64,000 nucleotides of DNA from DATJGR01 sp963780795 (GCA_963780795.1 CAWADH010000008.1:992001-1056000), one strand, 5' to 3'; shown: positions 47,650 to 57,039, counted from the stretch's first letter. Notes: generated by a model not told the origin, from the letters alone. Numbers and translations are program-made.

Positions 47650-47987
47650 CGCGGTTCCTTAGTAACCTTCGCGTCGCTCAACGACAGGCGCAGTGGCGCG
47701 CCGCCGACACGGGCGTCTACCCACGTCTTTCCGATGTGCACCACAGTGAGTCCGTTGGCGGTTTGGCCTTCATGCAGCGACATTCCGTCGATCACCGCAA
47801 TCCGCCGCGAAGGACTTGTCAGTATCGACGTGAGTCGCGGCCCGACTTGGATGCCCATAGGAGCAAGAGCGGGATCTGCGCGCTTCGCCTGCCAAACGGT
47901 GGGCGGCCGCGTCGGGTCCGACAACTCGTTCGCTGCCGCCGGCAGAGACAACGCGGTCAGCAGCGACAGAATTGCACGCACTCTCAT
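47646..47987 (-). CDS. mshK: MSHA biogenesis protein MshK
   Basis: 113 residues with a signal peptide (RAILSLLTALSLPAAA). Small periplasmic protein with ELSDPTRPP and a beta-domain (SPSRRIAVIDGMSLHEGQ), resembling PilP/GspC-type connectors to the secretin. Start ATG 47987 overlaps the mshJ stop by 4 bp. Assignment depends on position between mshJ and mshL. Confidence 0.8.
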   Translation of the reverse strand: MRVRAILSLLTALSLPAAANELSDPTRPPTVWQAKRADPALAPMGIQVGPRLTSILTSPSRRIAVIDGMSLHEGQTANGLTVVHIGKTWVDARVGGAPLRLSLSDAKVTKEPR

Positions 47988-48634
47988 ACTCCCAACCACG
48001 TTTTCTCCCGGCTCATCGTTTCGACTTCGAGCACCACATCCGCATCCGGAAACTGTTCGACGTGATAGTTCATGCTGCGCCACGAGAAACGCCACGGCGC
48101 TTCCTCGAGTTCCTTCAGGTAGTCGCGCACCGCAAAATAGCCGCCGCGCAGTTCGACCCGCATGGTGTGGCGATATAGACCCGCCACCGGCTCTCCATCA
48201 CGCTGCTGCCGTACCGGCTCCACGGGTAGATTTGCGACCCGCTGCAACGTCACTCCTCGGTGGTGCGCGACCACGTCCTGGAGTAATACCGGCATCATCG
48301 ATGGCGCTACGAATCCGCCAACGAGCGACTCGAGGCGCGCATCGGCGGCCGCAATCCGTTCGGTGAGCTCGCGCTGCTCGGACGCCAGCCGCTTGTTCGG
48401 ATCGTCTTCGAGCGCCTGCTTCAGCTGGTCCGCGAGAGCAACTTCACTGACGATTCGTTCCTGCAGCGACGTCACGTCACCGCGCGCTGCGGCGAGCTTT
48501 CGGTTCAGCGTCTGGTGCAGGGTCCAGTCCCACGCGAGCCAGATGAGCGCGAACACCGACAACGCCACCAGCGCGCGCTCGCGCAATGTCAGGGCGTCGA
48601 ACCGCAACGCAATCGATGGGACCTTTCGATTCAT
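47984..48634 (-). CDS. mshJ: MSHA biogenesis protein MshJ (PilO-like)
   Basis: 216 residues: one membrane helix (ALVALSVFALIWLAWDWTL), a long coiled coil and a ferredoxin-like periplasmic domain, the PilO layout. It overlaps both neighbours by 4 bp. Expected partner is the PilN-like product of the next gene upstream. Confidence 0.88.
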   Translation of the reverse strand: MNRKVPSIALRFDALTLRERALVALSVFALIWLAWDWTLHQTLNRKLAAARGDVTSLQERIVSEVALADQLKQALEDDPNKRLASEQRELTERIAAADARLESLVGGFVAPSMMPVLLQDVVAHHRGVTLQRVANLPVEPVRQQRDGEPVAGLYRHTMRVELRGGYFAVRDYLKELEEAPWRFSWRSMNYHVEQFPDADVVLEVETMSREKTWLGV

Positions 48635-49236
48635 GGCTGGTCCGGGTCGGGGCCGGTGATGGTGAAGTGCAAGGCGTCGGTGTCGCCGGCGACCAGTTCG
48701 AATGAGTCGAAGCGATGGCCGACGAACTGCGCACCGCTGCCGAGGTTCTTGAGGAACTGCGGCACGAGCACGGGGTCAGTTGTCATGCCTGCCAGACGCA
48801 CTCGGCGTCCGCCATCCGTGAGTTCGATGTCCGTCAGCCATAGTCCGGGTCGGGTGCTGGAGGCAAGTTCGTCGAAGCGCTCCGCAAATCCGGCCGAGCG
48901 TCCATTCGTGCTGCCGGTCAGCACCGTCGTCAGCAGAGTTCGACTCTGCAATTGCGTCCGCAGATCGGCGACAGCGGCGCCAAGCTTTGGCTCCTCTACC
49001 AGATTAATTGAGGCGCGCGCCTTCGCGTTGCTGTCTGCGAGCGTTGCGAGCTGCCCCGATAGCGTCTCTCTGTGTCCGGCAACGGCCGAGATGCCGAACC
49101 ACTGATAGACCGATATGGAGACCAGCAGTGCTGCGAACACCGCCACACCGCTCAGTGCCTGAGTCCAAGTCAGGACTGCGCGCTGCGGTCGCAGATCGTC
49201 GATCAGCAGATTGACCTGTTGCGTCATCGCAGTCAT
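48631..49236 (-). CDS. MSHA biogenesis PilN-like protein
   Basis: 201 residues from ATG 49236. The N-terminus TQQVNLLIDDLRPQRAVLTW carries a QVNLL motif like the PilM-binding end of PilN, then a membrane helix (ALSGVAVFAALLVSISVYQW) and a periplasmic coiled-coil/ferredoxin-like domain. In some genomes this gene is called mshI2. It overlaps the upstream PilM-like gene by 4 bp (ATGA). Confidence 0.85.
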   Translation of the reverse strand: MTAMTQQVNLLIDDLRPQRAVLTWTQALSGVAVFAALLVSISVYQWFGISAVAGHRETLSGQLATLADSNAKARASINLVEEPKLGAAVADLRTQLQSRTLLTTVLTGSTNGRSAGFAERFDELASSTRPGLWLTDIELTDGGRRVRLAGMTTDPVLVPQFLKNLGSGAQFVGHRFDSFELVAGDTDALHFTITGPDPDQP

Positions 49237-50222
49237 GCGGCCACGTCCATCTGCGCCATTGCGCGCAGTGCGGCACCGAGCGCGGGCAGCGCGGCGGCGA
49301 GGGCAATGTCCTGCCCATCGGTGAGTGTTTCCGCGACCAGCCGGTGCGGATGCGGATCGTGCAGATCGATCGCCAACGCGTCGGTCAGAACGCTTGCGAG
49401 TGACCGAACCGGCAATGGCAGCATGGATTCCAGATGGGTGACCACGCGCTTCTGCCAGCCGTGCGTCGACGCGACGAGCAGGCAGTCGGCCGGCGGCTGC
49501 GACAGCGCGCTTTCGTAGTAGTCGATGGAGCGTTGCACCTGCAGCAGCAGCGGATCTTTGAAGAGATCCCACGCTGCATCGTCGAGTTCGCGCGGAACGG
49601 CAGAGATGCGGCGCGACAGAAACAGCTCGTCGCCGCGGGTGATGTTGACGATGCCGCTCCCCGGCGTGATGCGCAGCAACGCGATCGCGTGCTCCGCGGA
49701 CGGATAGATGCGATGCACGAGATTGCGCAACGTCAGTTCGCTGATGTCGACACAGATCGGCGACAGCCCCGCTTCGTTGGCAATTCGCAGCGCGGCTTCG
49801 AGCCGTGCCCGCGCGGTGGCCACGACGAATACCATCGGCGCGCGACCACGCGTGCCTGCCTCAGGGAACGGGAAAACGTCGATTACCGCATCGGCAGCGG
49901 GAAAGTCGAGGAACTCCTGGATTCGCCAGCGCACCGCGTCGCGCTGCTCTGCAGCAGGCACATTCGGCCGCTCGATCAGCATTAATTGGTACGTACCGGC
50001 AGCGGGCACCAGCACGCAGGGTGCGCCCCGCGCGCCGAGCTTACGAACGAGACCGCTTAGCACCCCGCCAATGAGGGTCGGATCGCCAACCGGTTCGCTC
50101 GCACACGCGATCTGCTCGGCACCTGGTTGCGCCACGGCCAAAGCGACGCCCGACGCGGACAGGTAGAGTCCCGCGCAGACCTTCGGTCGCCGCGCGAGAA
50201 AGGGCAGATGCCGGACGCGCAA
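49233..50222 (-). CDS. mshI: MSHA biogenesis PilM-like protein MshI
   Basis: About 329 residues, actin-like PilM fold without membrane segments (AGLYLSASGVALAVAQPG, AVRWRIQEFLDFPAADAVID, PICVDISELTLRNLVHRIYP). I place the start at TTG 50222, which has GGAG about seven bases upstream. A GTG at 50249 would add nine residues but lies next to a possible -10 (TATACT, 50257-50252). First gene of the msh assembly operon, divergent from trmL. Confidence 0.85.
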   Translation of the reverse strand: MRVRHLPFLARRPKVCAGLYLSASGVALAVAQPGAEQIACASEPVGDPTLIGGVLSGLVRKLGARGAPCVLVPAAGTYQLMLIERPNVPAAEQRDAVRWRIQEFLDFPAADAVIDVFPFPEAGTRGRAPMVFVVATARARLEAALRIANEAGLSPICVDISELTLRNLVHRIYPSAEHAIALLRITPGSGIVNITRGDELFLSRRISAVPRELDDAAWDLFKDPLLLQVQRSIDYYESALSQPPADCLLVASTHGWQKRVVTHLESMLPLPVRSLASVLTDALAIDLHDPHPHRLVAETLTDGQDIALAAALPALGAALRAMAQMDVAA

Positions 50223-50292
50223 TCCATTGCTCCGTTTGATCCGTATCACTCAGTATAGGAACACCCCGGCGATCCGCCCGGCCGGCCACCCG

Positions 50293-50757
50293 ATGCTCGA
50301 CGTTCTGCTCTATCAGCCCGAAATTCCGCCGAACACGGGCAACATCATGCGGTTGTGCGTGAACACCGGTGCCCGGCTGCACCTGATCGCGCCGCTCGGG
50401 TTCGAGTTGGACGACGCAAAGCTGCGGCGCGCCGGTCTCGACTACGGCGACTGGTCCGACGTGAGGGTCCACGCCACTCTGGAGGCGGCGATTGCGGCCG
50501 TGTCGCCGCCAAGATTGTTAGCCCTCACTACCAAATCGAGTCAGACACTGCCTGACTTCCGCTTCCAAAAGTCGGATGCGCTGTTGTTCGGACCGGAAAC
50601 GCGCGGCTTGCCTGACGCCGTCCTGCGTTCCATTCCGAACGAAGCCCGCCTGCGGATTCCGATGCGCCCGAATTCGAGGAGCCTGAACCTCTCGAATGCG
50701 GTCGCTGTGGTGGTGTACGAAGCGTGGCGACAGTTCGGCTACGCCGGCGCCGGCTGA
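50293..50757 (+). CDS. trmL: tRNA (cytidine(34)-2'-O)-methyltransferase TrmL
   Basis: 154 residues, a SPOUT-class methyltransferase that modifies the wobble base of tRNA-Leu. Family motifs are LYQPEIPPNTGNIMRLCVNT at the start, LLFGPETRGLP (motif 2) and IPMRPNSRSLNLSNAVAVVV (motif 3, SAM knot). ATG 50293 begins the conserved domain. It converges with secB, 7 bp between stops. Confidence 0.96.
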   Translation: MLDVLLYQPEIPPNTGNIMRLCVNTGARLHLIAPLGFELDDAKLRRAGLDYGDWSDVRVHATLEAAIAAVSPPRLLALTTKSSQTLPDFRFQKSDALLFGPETRGLPDAVLRSIPNEARLRIPMRPNSRSLNLSNAVAVVVYEAWRQFGYAGAG

Positions 50758-50764
50758 ACGACGG

Positions 50765-51211
50765 TCAGTGCTGAACGGAGGCGGCGTTGCGCTTCAACGC
50801 TTCGTCGAACATCGCGTCGAAATTCACCGGCGCCAGCATCAACGGCGGGAAACCGCCTTTGACGACGAGCGTGTCGACGGTCTCGCGGATGTAAGGGAAC
50901 AGAATGCCGGGGCAGTTGGTCGCGAGCACCCGCCGCAAAGGGTCTTCGCCCAGCCCTCGGATGCGAAACACGCCGCCCTGCTGCACCTCGACGATCATGA
51001 TCGTCTGCCCGGCGGCCGACTTGGCGTGCACGGTGACGGTGAGGATCACCTCGAAGCGTTCGTCGCCGAGTCCGTTGGTGCGCGTGTTGAGGTCGAGTTG
51101 CAACTGCGGCTGCCACGTTTCGCGAAACGACTCCGGCGCGCGCGGCGATTCGAACGACAAGTCGCGGATGTAGATCCGTTCCAGCGCGAACTCGGTGGGA
51201 GGATTGCCCAT
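50765..51211 (-). CDS. secB: Protein-export chaperone SecB
   Basis: 148 residues; holds preproteins unfolded for SecA. Family sequence includes FALERIYIRDLSFESPRAP, GVFRIRG, CPGILFPYIRETVDTLVVKG and GFPPLMLAPVNFDAMF. The ATG at 51211 shares one base with the stop of the rhodanese gene (TGATG). A start at 51247 would overlap that gene and is unlikely. Confidence 0.97.
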   Translation of the reverse strand: MGNPPTEFALERIYIRDLSFESPRAPESFRETWQPQLQLDLNTRTNGLGDERFEVILTVTVHAKSAAGQTIMIVEVQQGGVFRIRGLGEDPLRRVLATNCPGILFPYIRETVDTLVVKGGFPPLMLAPVNFDAMFDEALKRNAASVQH

Positions 51212-51627
51212 CAGCCCTTCACGACCGGCAGGTTCTGATTGCGCCATTCGGTCATACCGCCGGACAGCCGCGACACCGACGCGAATCCGGCCTTGCGCAA
51301 CACCGCACCGGCCGTGCCGGCGTGTTGCCCCATCTTGCAGACGATCGTCACCGGCTTCTCTTTGTATTTCTCGAGTTCCGGCAGCCGGCTTTCCAGCGAC
51401 GTGTGCGGCACGTTCACCGCATCGACGATGTGGCCCGCGGCGAACTCCTTCGAGTCGCGCACGTCGAGTATCACCGCACCTTCTCTATTGACCAGATTCA
51501 CCAGTTCCTGCGGGCTCACCCCTCGCCCGCCTCGTTGGCTTTCGTTGCGGATGAACAGGGTCAGCAGCACCGCAAAAATACCGACGAGAATTGGATGATT
51601 TCCAACGAATTCAAACAGCTGGGACAT
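51211..51627 (-). CDS. Membrane-anchored rhodanese-like protein
   Basis: 138 residues from ATG 51627. An N-terminal membrane helix (ILVGIFAVLLTLFI) precedes a single rhodanese domain with the catalytic cysteine in VCKMGQHAGTAG. E. coli YibN at the same place (next to secB and gpmI) is similar. It probably transfers sulfane sulfur near the inner membrane; substrate unknown. Divergent from gpmI. Confidence 0.9.
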   Translation of the reverse strand: MSQLFEFVGNHPILVGIFAVLLTLFIRNESQRGGRGVSPQELVNLVNREGAVILDVRDSKEFAAGHIVDAVNVPHTSLESRLPELEKYKEKPVTIVCKMGQHAGTAGAVLRKAGFASVSRLSGGMTEWRNQNLPVVKG

Positions 51628-51751
51628 CGAGAACCTAGGGGTGGCGTATCCGAGAGAGCGCGCATTATACACACGCGCGGTATTCCCAGATGGCCAAACT
51701 GTTAGAATCGCCGTCCTTGAATGCCGCCCACCAGAAGAGGGTTTCCCGCTC

Positions 51752-53320
51752 ATGACAGACACGCCGCGTCGCACCGGTCTGCTCATCGTGCTGGACGGCT
51801 TCGGCTACAGCGCCGCGACCGAAGGCAATGCCATCGCGGCGGCCCACAGTCCGACATGGGACACGCTCTGGTCCAGCGCACCGCACACTTTGATTTCGGG
51901 TTCCGGTCAGGATGTCGGATTGCCTTCAGGGCAGATGGGCAACTCCGAGGTCGGCCATATGAATCTCGGCGCCGGCCGCGTCGTCTATCAGGACCTGACG
52001 CGCATCAGCCTCGCGATCGAAACGGGCGAATTCGCCGCGAATCCAGTGATCAATCGCGCCTTGGACGCGGCACGAAACGGCGCGGCGCTGCACGTGCTCG
52101 GCCTGCTGTCACCGGGCGGGGTTCATAGCCAGGAAGACCACATTTTTGCGTTGATCGCCCATGCGGCATCGCGCGACGTGAAACGCATTTATCTGCACGC
52201 GTTCCTCGATGGCCGCGATACGCCGCCGAAGAGCGCAGCCGCGTCGCTCGCCCGTGCGGACGCCGAGTTCGCGAGACTCGGCGTCGGGCAAACCGCATCG
52301 ATCGTCGGGCGCTATTTCGCGATGGATCGCGATCAGCGCTGGGACCGCGTCGAACGCGCGTACAACCTGCTCGTTCGCGGCGAAGCGCCGTTTCACGCCG
52401 AGAACGCCGTTGCGGGTCTGGAGGCTGCATATCAGCGTGGTGAAAGCGACGAATTCGTGCAACCGACCGCCGTGCATGCAGCAGATGCGCTGCCGATTCG
52501 CGTAGCGGACGGCGACGCAATCGTGTTCATGAACTTCCGCGCCGACCGCGCTCGCGAATTGTCGCGCGCATTCCTTGCAAACGACTTCACCGGCTTCACC
52601 CGTCGCACCCGAGTACATCCGTCGGAGTTCGTCACCCTCACGCGCTACGCCGACGACATCGAGGCACCCTGCGCGTTCGAGCCGGACAACCTCTCGAATA
52701 CGTTTGGCGCTTACATGGAGACGCTCGGCCGCACGCAACTGCGCATCGCGGAAACCGAGAAGTATGCGCACGTGACGTTCTTCTTCAGCGGCGGTCGCGA
52801 AGTGCCTTACGTGGGCGAAGACCGCATTCTCGTGCCATCACCGAAAGTTGCCACCTACGACCTCCAACCGGAAATGAGCGCGCGCGAAGTAACCGACAGG
52901 CTCGTCGAGGCGATTCGCTCGCGGCACTACGACGCGATCATCTGCAACTTCGCCAATGCGGACATGGTCGGCCACACCGGCATTTTCGACGCCGCGGTGA
53001 AGGCAGTAGAGACGCTCGACGAGTGTCTGGGCCGCATCGTCGCCGCAATACGCGAGGTGGACGGCGAATGCCTGATCACAGCGGACCACGGCAACGTCGA
53101 ACAGATGTCCGATGCTGCTACGGGACAGGCACATACGGCGCACACCTGCGAGCCGGTGCCGCTGGTCTATGTCGGCGCGCGCAGGCTGCGGTTCCGCGAG
53201 GGCGGCACGCTGGCGGATGTCGCGCCTACGCTGCTGACGCTGATGCAGCTTCCGGTTCCGAAGGAGATGACGGGGCGATCGTTGATCGACCAGTCCGAGC
53301 CGGCGCGTCGCACCGCTTAG
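51752..53320 (+). CDS. gpmI: 2,3-bisphosphoglycerate-independent phosphoglycerate mutase
   Basis: 522 residues, normal length. Interconverts 3- and 2-phosphoglycerate through a phosphoserine; Ser65 lies in PSGQMGNSEVGHMNLGAG. Metal ligands appear in LLIVLDGFG and near the C-terminus NFANADMVGHTG and LITADHGNVEQM. The ATG at 51752 begins the family sequence. It is followed by envC after 10 bp. Confidence 0.97.
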   Translation: MTDTPRRTGLLIVLDGFGYSAATEGNAIAAAHSPTWDTLWSSAPHTLISGSGQDVGLPSGQMGNSEVGHMNLGAGRVVYQDLTRISLAIETGEFAANPVINRALDAARNGAALHVLGLLSPGGVHSQEDHIFALIAHAASRDVKRIYLHAFLDGRDTPPKSAAASLARADAEFARLGVGQTASIVGRYFAMDRDQRWDRVERAYNLLVRGEAPFHAENAVAGLEAAYQRGESDEFVQPTAVHAADALPIRVADGDAIVFMNFRADRARELSRAFLANDFTGFTRRTRVHPSEFVTLTRYADDIEAPCAFEPDNLSNTFGAYMETLGRTQLRIAETEKYAHVTFFFSGGREVPYVGEDRILVPSPKVATYDLQPEMSAREVTDRLVEAIRSRHYDAIICNFANADMVGHTGIFDAAVKAVETLDECLGRIVAAIREVDGECLITADHGNVEQMSDAATGQAHTAHTCEPVPLVYVGARRLRFREGGTLADVAPTLLTLMQLPVPKEMTGRSLIDQSEPARRTA

Positions 53321-53330
53321 CCCAACGGTT

Positions 53331-54467
53331 ATGCAGTGGCGCCCTTTCGCTTGGCTTGCATGGGCGTTGATCTTCCTGCCGCTCACCGTCAATGCCGCTG
53401 AAGACATCTCGAAAGCGCGCCGCGACGTCGACGGCATCACCAAACGTCTGAACGACCTCGATGCGTGGTTCTCCGACGCGACACGGCGGCAGCGCGATCT
53501 GCAGAAGGAATTGCGTTCCACCGACCAGTCCATCGCCGGCACCAGCAATGACATCCGCCAGATCGAAGACGAGCTGAAGCGGATCGGCAAAGAGCTCACC
53601 GGCCTCGCCGACCAGATGAAGCAGTTGAACGCGCAGCGCGACGAGCAGGCGCAGCTGGTGGCTAGCCACCTCGCCGCCGCCTACCGCCTGTCCGGCGAGG
53701 ATTTTCTGAAGTTGGTATTGAACCAGCAGAATCCGCAACAGCTCGACCGCATGGTGCATTACCACCGCTATTTCTCCGCCGCTCGCACCGAGGCGCTCAC
53801 CGAATACCAGGCCACGCTGACCGAAATAGCGGCGAACGCCGAAGCGACGCGCACGCGCGAACAGGCCTTGGCGGAGCAGCAGCGCAACCTCGACGGCGAA
53901 CGCGAGGAGCTACGCTCGAAACGACACGGCCGCGAGCGGCTACTGGTGTCGCTCAATACCGAGATGCAAGGCAAGACGCAGGAGCGCTCGCGCCTGGCCG
54001 AAGACCGCAAACGGCTCGCGTCGTTGATCGCAGAATTGCAACGCCGCGCACAAAAAGCACTAGCCACCACGTTTGCGCGCAGCAAGGGCAAGCTGCCGTG
54101 GCCATCCGCCGGTAAACTGGCGCATCGCTTCGGCGAACAACGCTCCGGCGGTCTGTTGAAGTGGCAAGGCATCTTCATCGGCGCACCGGAAGGCGCGCCT
54201 GTGACCGCAGTCCATCAGGGCCGCGTCGCGTTCTCGGACTGGCTGCGGGGATTCGGACTGTTGACCATCATCGATCACGGCGACGGTTACATGAGTCTGT
54301 ATGCCCACTCTGACGTGCTGTACAAGCAGGTCGGCGACCGCGTCGATACAGGAGAGACGATCGCGACCGCGGGACGCAGTGGCGGCCAAAGCGAAAGCGG
54401 GCTGTACTTCGAAATCCGCACCAACGGTACCGCGACAGATCCGCTGGCGTGGCTATCGCGACGCTGA
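53331..54467 (+). CDS. envC: Murein hydrolase activator EnvC
   Basis: 378 residues: signal peptide (AWLAWALIFLPLTVNAA), a long coiled coil (residues ~25-250), and a C-terminal LytM/M23-like domain (GAPVTAVHQGRVAFSDWLRG, YMSLYAHSDVLYKQVGDRVD). The first zinc-ligand motif of active M23 enzymes is replaced (LKWQGIFIG), as in EnvC, so it should activate amidases at the septum rather than cut itself. Order gpmI-envC-ctpA is common. Confidence 0.93.
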   Translation: MQWRPFAWLAWALIFLPLTVNAAEDISKARRDVDGITKRLNDLDAWFSDATRRQRDLQKELRSTDQSIAGTSNDIRQIEDELKRIGKELTGLADQMKQLNAQRDEQAQLVASHLAAAYRLSGEDFLKLVLNQQNPQQLDRMVHYHRYFSAARTEALTEYQATLTEIAANAEATRTREQALAEQQRNLDGEREELRSKRHGRERLLVSLNTEMQGKTQERSRLAEDRKRLASLIAELQRRAQKALATTFARSKGKLPWPSAGKLAHRFGEQRSGGLLKWQGIFIGAPEGAPVTAVHQGRVAFSDWLRGFGLLTIIDHGDGYMSLYAHSDVLYKQVGDRVDTGETIATAGRSGGQSESGLYFEIRTNGTATDPLAWLSRR

Positions 54468-54485
54468 CGGTCGCGACGAACGAGC

Positions 54486-55676
54486 GTGGACATGGACGAA
54501 CTGATTTCCGAACGACCGCAGCGTCCGCGCTGGCAAGTGCCGCTGGCGTGCGGACTCATAGGCGTTCTGATTGGCTTCGCCGGTCGCGAGATGCTCGAGC
54601 CGGATCCGATTCCTCCCGCACCCGACGTACACGCGCTCGCCGAGGTGATCACCGAAGTGCGCGACAACTACGTCGAACCGCGCACCGAACGGCAGTTGCT
54701 CGACGACGGCATCCGCGGCGTGATGAGCGGACTCGACGAACACTCGGTATTTCTCGACGAACGCGCGCTCGCGAACCTGACCGAACAGACCACCGGCCAC
54801 TTCGGCGGAATCGGCGTGGAAGTGTCGTTCGACGACGGCGCGTTCCGGATCGTCGCGCCGATGGACGACACGCCGGCGCAACACGCGGGGCTGTACGCCG
54901 GCGACGAGTTGATCAGTATCGATACCAAACCCGTGGTCGGCAGCACACTCGATCAGGTGACCGACGCATTGCGCGGTGAACCGGGAACGTCGGTGCAACT
55001 CGCGGTACGGCGCGACGGCAGCGATCTCGACTTCGCGATCAAGCGCGCGTCGATCGACGTCGACAGCGTCCGCAGCCGTTTCCTCGAACCCGGTTACGGC
55101 TACGTGCGCATCTCGCAATTTCAGACCGGCACCGGCCCGGAGGTGGTCCAGGCCATCGAAACGCTGCAGCACGAACATGGTCCGTTGCAGGGACTCGTGC
55201 TCGACCTGCGCAACAACCCCGGCGGCGTGTTGCAGGCATCGGTCGACGTGGCCGACGCATTCCTCACCGATGCCGACGGTTTGATCGTCTACACCGAAGG
55301 ACGCCAACGCTCTGCCGACCTTCGCTATCTCGCGACCGGGCCCGATCTACTGCACGGCGCGCCGCTGGTGGTACTGATCAACAAGGGTTCTGCGTCCGCA
55401 TCCGAAATCGTCGCCGGTGCGTTGCAGGATCATCGACGCGCGCTCGTGCTCGGTTCGACGAGCTACGGCAAAGGTTCGGTGCAGGCGGTGCTGCCGCTCG
55501 ATCACCACCGCGCGTTGAAACTGACGACCGCGCTGTACTTCACGCCGAGCGGTCGCTCGATTCAGTCGAAAGGGATTCATCCGGACGTCGAGATGGACGC
55601 CGATGGGTCCGATGACGACGGTGCGGCGCTGTTAGCCGAAGCCGTCCGCCAACTGAAGCATCCTCATAGCGGCTGA
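54486..55676 (+). CDS. ctpA: S41-family C-terminal processing protease (CtpA-like)
   Basis: 396 residues. An N-terminal membrane anchor (WQVPLACGLIGVLIGFAGRE), a PDZ domain (GGIGVEVSFDDGAFRIVAPM to DELISIDTKPVVG) and the S41 peptidase core with the Ser nucleophile in NKGSASASEIVAGAL and the Lys base in SYGKGSVQ. Periplasmic; substrates often include peptidoglycan hydrolases. The start is GTG 54486; ATG 54492 is two codons further in and equally possible. Confidence 0.94.
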   Translation: MDMDELISERPQRPRWQVPLACGLIGVLIGFAGREMLEPDPIPPAPDVHALAEVITEVRDNYVEPRTERQLLDDGIRGVMSGLDEHSVFLDERALANLTEQTTGHFGGIGVEVSFDDGAFRIVAPMDDTPAQHAGLYAGDELISIDTKPVVGSTLDQVTDALRGEPGTSVQLAVRRDGSDLDFAIKRASIDVDSVRSRFLEPGYGYVRISQFQTGTGPEVVQAIETLQHEHGPLQGLVLDLRNNPGGVLQASVDVADAFLTDADGLIVYTEGRQRSADLRYLATGPDLLHGAPLVVLINKGSASASEIVAGALQDHRRALVLGSTSYGKGSVQAVLPLDHHRALKLTTALYFTPSGRSIQSKGIHPDVEMDADGSDDDGAALLAEAVRQLKHPHSG

Positions 55677-55690
55677 TTGGCGCTGAAGCG

Positions 55691-56437
55691 CTAGTTCGCG
55701 ACCGGCTGCAGCAACGCCTGCGCCGAACGCAAGTCGAGCGTGCCTTCGTACAACGCCCGCCCAGTAATGACACCGAGCACCGTGCCGCGGCTCGCCGCAG
55801 CCGCGCGCGTCAGTTCGCGCAGATGATCGAGATCGCGCACACCGCCGGATGCGATCACTGCGATGCCCGATTGTTCGGCGAGATCGATCGTGGCGGCTAC
55901 GTTGAGCCCGCTGCCCATCCCGTCGCGCGCGATGTCGGTGTAGACGATGCCGGCGAGCGGCAGATGCGCAACGCGTTTTGCAAACGCAACCGCGCTTTCG
56001 TTCGAGGTGGACTCCCAACCGTCGGTTGCAACCATGCCGTCGCGCGCGTCGAGTCCGAGCAGAATGTGTTCCGGAAACGCGGCGCAGCATTCGGCGAGAA
56101 ATGCGGGCTCGCGCACCGCACGCGTGCCGATGATCACTTGGTCGACGCCTGCATCGATATAGCTGCGGATGGTGGCGATCTCGCGAATACCGCCGCCCAC
56201 CTGAACCGGAATGCCGCGCGCTTCAGCGCTGATCGCGCGGATGATTCCGGCATTACGCGGCGTGCCGGAAACGGCGCCGTCGAGATCGACCAGGTGCAGT
56301 CGTTTGCAGCCTTCGGCAAACCAGTGTCGCGCCATCGCGACGGGATCGGTGCCGAACACGGTAACGTCGTCCATGCGACCTTGTCGCAGGCGCACGCACT
56401 GGCCATCTTTGATGTCGATCGCGGGAATGACGAGCAT
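55691..56437 (-). CDS. hisA: ProFAR isomerase HisA
   Basis: 248 residues, a (beta/alpha)8 barrel. Opens the ribose of ProFAR in histidine synthesis. Motifs are VIPAIDIKDGQCVRL, LHLVDLDGAVSG, VQVGGGIRE, VYTDIARDGMGSG and ASGGVRDLDHL. hisB lies upstream with only an 8-bp gap; hisH, usually between them, is missing, and hisF does not follow hisA in this window. Confidence 0.97.
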   Translation of the reverse strand: MLVIPAIDIKDGQCVRLRQGRMDDVTVFGTDPVAMARHWFAEGCKRLHLVDLDGAVSGTPRNAGIIRAISAEARGIPVQVGGGIREIATIRSYIDAGVDQVIIGTRAVREPAFLAECCAAFPEHILLGLDARDGMVATDGWESTSNESAVAFAKRVAHLPLAGIVYTDIARDGMGSGLNVAATIDLAEQSGIAVIASGGVRDLDHLRELTRAAAASRGTVLGVITGRALYEGTLDLRSAQALLQPVAN

Positions 56438-56445
56438 CGGACTGC

Positions 56446-57039
56446 TTACAGTTTGCCCTTCGTCGACGGCAGCGTTTTGCCGAGCCGCGGATCCAGCGTG
56501 AGCGCCATGCGCAACGCGCGGCCGAACGCCTTGAACAGCGTTTCCGCCTGGTGATGGCTGTTGTCGCCGCGCAGGTTGTCGACGTGCAGCGTCACCATCG
56601 CGTGGTTCACGAAGCCCTGAAAGAACTCGTGGCAGAGGTCGACGTCGAACTCGCCGACCCTCGAGCGCGTGAACGGCACGTGATACTCGAGCGACGGCCG
56701 GCCGGAGAAGTCGATCACCACGCGTGACAGCGCTTCGTCGAGCGGCACATAGGCGTGCCCATAACGGGTGAGCCCTTTTTTGTCGCCGACTGCCTGCGCC
56801 ACCGCCTGACCCAATGTGATGCCGATGTCTTCGACCGTGTGGTGCGCATCGATGTGCAGATCGCCTTTCGCTTTGACGGCCAGATCGATCACGCCGTGGC
56901 GCGCAACCTGATCGAGCATGTGGTCGAGAAATGGAATGCCGCTCGCCATCTCGGCCACGCCAGTGCCGTCGAGATTCACCACCACCTCGATCTTCGTCTC
57001 CAGCGTGTCGCGCGATACCCGCGCGGTGCGCGCTTTCAT
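56446..57039 (-). CDS. hisB: Imidazoleglycerol-phosphate dehydratase
   Basis: 197 residues, the monofunctional form (no N-terminal phosphatase). Metal-binding motifs are IDAHHTVEDIGITLG and DNSHHQAETLFKAFGRAL, with the substrate region PFLDHMLDQVARHG. In gammaproteobacteria of this type histidinol-phosphate phosphatase is encoded separately. Confidence 0.97.
   Translation of the reverse strand: MKARTARVSRDTLETKIEVVVNLDGTGVAEMASGIPFLDHMLDQVARHGVIDLAVKAKGDLHIDAHHTVEDIGITLGQAVAQAVGDKKGLTRYGHAYVPLDEALSRVVIDFSGRPSLEYHVPFTRSRVGEFDVDLCHEFFQGFVNHAMVTLHVDNLRGDNSHHQAETLFKAFGRALRMALTLDPRLGKTLPSTKGKL

Noticed and set aside
46354..48366. Open frame of 670 codons opposite mshL, mshK and mshJ
   Set aside because: Antisense shadow of coding DNA; no domain or ribosome-binding support.
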